From contig JAGASL010000020.1 in NCBI GenBank assembly GCA_017621755.1, forward strand, positions 21,480 to 85,479: DNA of 64,000 bases. Direction: 5' to 3'. The notes under the pieces were generated by a model that did no database searches, was not told where the DNA came from, and worked only from the letters and a program-made list of their open reading frames with translations. Below are positions 62,462 through 64,000 of this stretch, one piece after another. This DNA comes from Clostridia bacterium (GTDB lineage Bacteria; Bacillota; Clostridia; Oscillospirales; CAG-272). The position numbers and the translations under genes are program-made. How positions within the stretch are numbered: position 1 is the stretch's first letter; each line of letters starts with the position of its first letter.

Positions 62462-63748
62462 TTACAAAAAGCAGGCACGTATGACCTCTATAATGCGCGC
62501 CTGCTGCTCAGCCGTCATCTTATTATCGCTCGGCAAGCACAGGCCTCTTTCAAAAATATCCATTCCTACATCTGCACTTCCGCCTTCGATATACGCATTG
62601 GTTCTGGCTCTTCCATTCCCTTCGCGAACGATGAACGGATTCATGCGGTAAACAGGCTGCATGTGCATGGGCTTCCATATCGGGCGTCCCTCTGCATTTA
62701 CACTGGCAATAGCCTCTAAAATCTCGGTGGGGCAGCTTTTGCCGTGCTCGCCGACGAACAATGCTTCTTTTTCCCCAAGCACCTGCTTGCACATGGCATC
62801 CCGATCTACGATCAAGCAGCTCAGCCAAAAGTTTGGCTCACTATTTGCTTCATCATAGGGGTTCATCTGCACAGGCAACCCGCGCAACCCCTCTTTATAG
62901 CGCATATAAATGGCCTTTTTCTGGGCAATGTGCTGCTCTAAGTGAGGAATCTGACCGCGGACAACCCCGGCAATCACGTTGCTCATACGGTAATTGTAGC
63001 CCAGCTCCTCGTGCTGATACCAGGGTGCACGCTCTCTGGCCTGGGTAGACCATTTGCGTGCCTTGTCGGCCGCTTCCTTACTATCCGTCAGCAGCATGCC
63101 ACCCGAGGAGCCGGTGATGATCTTATTCCCGTTAAAGGAAATGGCGTTGTAGGCGCCAAAGGTGCCTGTTTCTGCCCCCTTGTAGGTAGCGCCCAAAGAC
63201 TCGGCAGCATCCTCAATGATCAAGGCGCCGTGCCGGCGGCAAACGTCTCGAATCTCATCAATCTTTCCGGGGGTACCGTACAAATGCACCAGCACTACGA
63301 TCTTGATCTCCGGATAGATGGCAAAGGCCTTTTCCAGTGCCACAGGATCCATGTTCCAGGTTTCATACTCTGTATCAATAAACACCGGGATCCCCCCCTC
63401 ATAAAGGATGGGATTGACCGTAGCACCAAAGGTCAGGTCGCTAACGGCCACGTGCTTCTGCCAAAGTGCCCCTGTGCCGGCAACAGGATGACCGTATACA
63501 GCCTCGCCTGCCAGCTTCATCGCCAGGTGCAGCGCGGCCGTTCCGGCAGAAAGCGCCACCGCGTACCGGCAGCCCAGCTTATCACAAAGCTGCTTTTCCA
63601 CCTCGTTGATGTTTTCGCCAATAGTAGACATCCAGTTGGTTTCATAAGCCTCCATCACATACCGCATGGAATCCGGGTACATCGTAGGCGAGGAGAGCCA
63701 GATCTTATTATCGAATTTGGGGAATTGCTGCTCTTGAAAATTAAACAC
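62462..63748 (-). CDS. DegT/DnrJ/EryC1 family aminotransferase
   Basis: 428 aa from the GTG at 63748 (MFNFQEQQFPKFDNK), which has an AAGGAG site at the right distance; an ATG frame from 63799 is less likely. PLP sugar aminotransferase: ALSAGTAALHLAMKL, VHLYGTPGKIDEI, IEDAAESLGATYKG and the Lys of ISFNGNKIITGSSGGML. Makes an amino sugar such as a bacillosamine-type intermediate, but no sugar dehydratase is in the window. First gene of the operon. Confidence 0.9.
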   Translation of the reverse strand: MFNFQEQQFPKFDNKIWLSSPTMYPDSMRYVMEAYETNWMSTIGENINEVEKQLCDKLGCRYAVALSAGTAALHLAMKLAGEAVYGHPVAGTGALWQKHVAVSDLTFGATVNPILYEGGIPVFIDTEYETWNMDPVALEKAFAIYPEIKIVVLVHLYGTPGKIDEIRDVCRRHGALIIEDAAESLGATYKGAETGTFGAYNAISFNGNKIITGSSGGMLLTDSKEAADKARKWSTQARERAPWYQHEELGYNYRMSNVIAGVVRGQIPHLEQHIAQKKAIYMRYKEGLRGLPVQMNPYDEANSEPNFWLSCLIVDRDAMCKQVLGEKEALFVGEHGKSCPTEILEAIASVNAEGRPIWKPMHMQPVYRMNPFIVREGNGRARTNAYIEGGSADVGMDIFERGLCLPSDNKMTAEQQARIIEVIRACFL

Positions 63749-63843
63749 GTTCTTACTCCTTTTGCCGAGCCGCTTGCTACGTGAGAGGCGGATCGTCATT
63801 TTCCGCTGCTATTCCAATTTATAAAAACAAAAACATTCATTAT

Positions 63844-63873
63844 ATTATAACACCAAGTACTTTGCTTTGTCAA
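63844..63873 (-). promoter_or_regulatory. Main promoter of the polysaccharide operon
   Basis: Minus-strand TTGACA, 18-nt spacer, TATAAT, about 95 nt before the GTG of the aminotransferase. No other convincing promoter is seen for the 18 downstream genes. Confidence 0.85.
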
Positions 63874-63879
63874 TATTGA

Positions 63880-64000
63880 TTGGGAAATTGGTGGGGTTTT
63901 CCGGTGGGTTTTGCTTGTTTTTTTGCTGTTTTTTCGTTACAGGGCGGTAAGGGCCGCGAAGGTGTGGGGCGGAACGGACGGGCGGGCGACCTGCGCGCGG
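63880..64000. other. No recognisable gene at the right edge
   Basis: About 120 nt of G/T-rich, then GC-rich sequence. No complete reading frame, RNA gene or repeat family is recognised; it may be the edge of a gene outside the window. Confidence 0.4.

Overview
The window reads as a chromosomal segment of a Gram-positive, Clostridia-like (Bacillota) bacterium. The evidence is a CIRCE-controlled hrcA-grpE-dnaK operon, an isoleucine T-box in front of ileS, HPr kinase, RNase Y, Mini-III RNase, a tiny ORF that reads as SpoVM (so probably an endospore former), many lipoproteins and no outer-membrane genes. Housekeeping genes are moderately GC-rich. The species cannot be named from sequence alone.

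Layout. 1-2.3 kb: heat-shock operon on the minus strand (dnaK runs off the left edge). 2.4-5.4 kb: rny, ymdB, a 51-aa membrane peptide and spoVM on plus, meeting the T-box-controlled ileS on minus. 9.0-25.3 kb: a sugar isomerase and a Gfo/Idh/MocA dehydrogenase followed by four paralogous lipoproteins of about 1,070 aa (one on plus, three in tandem on minus). Each has a lipobox, a Pro-Gly-acidic tandem-repeat stalk and long right-handed beta-helix domains. A sugar-nucleotide-epimerase-like SDR lies between them and hprK sits directly upstream of the last. 26.5-35.8 kb: a PrsA-like lipoprotein with an unknown partner, the mrnC-hisS-ygiQ operon, trkA-trkH and a RAYT-type transposase. 35.8-45.8 kb: MBL hydrolase/CotH, metY-metA (metA carries an in-frame TGA), a nuclease-lipoprotein/patatin operon, a repeat-rich intergenic region, a GH39-like glycosidase and a second sugar isomerase.

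45.9-63.8 kb is an 18-gene, minus-strand Wzx/Wzy-type cell-surface polysaccharide operon read from one strong promoter near 63.85 kb. It contains an aminotransferase, an initiating sugar-phosphate transferase, four glycosyltransferases, cytidylyltransferase plus LicD, polymerase, flippase, acyl/acetyltransferases, an ATP-grasp TupA-like protein, and a uronic-acid supply module (UDP-glucose dehydrogenase, UDP-glucuronate epimerase, nucleotidyltransferase, galacturonokinase-like GHMP kinase). Its middle, about 50.2-62.5 kb, is visibly AT-richer than the flanks, as expected for an exchanged capsule locus.

The most unusual content is the four-member beta-helix lipoprotein family with length-variable stalks and a divergent central region between near-identical ends. 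Next are the transposase gene carrying REP-like inverted and tandem repeats inside its reading frame, the TGA at a conserved Trp codon of metA, and the galacturonokinase-like enzyme in a capsule locus. All functional calls come from reading motifs by eye; no database search was run.
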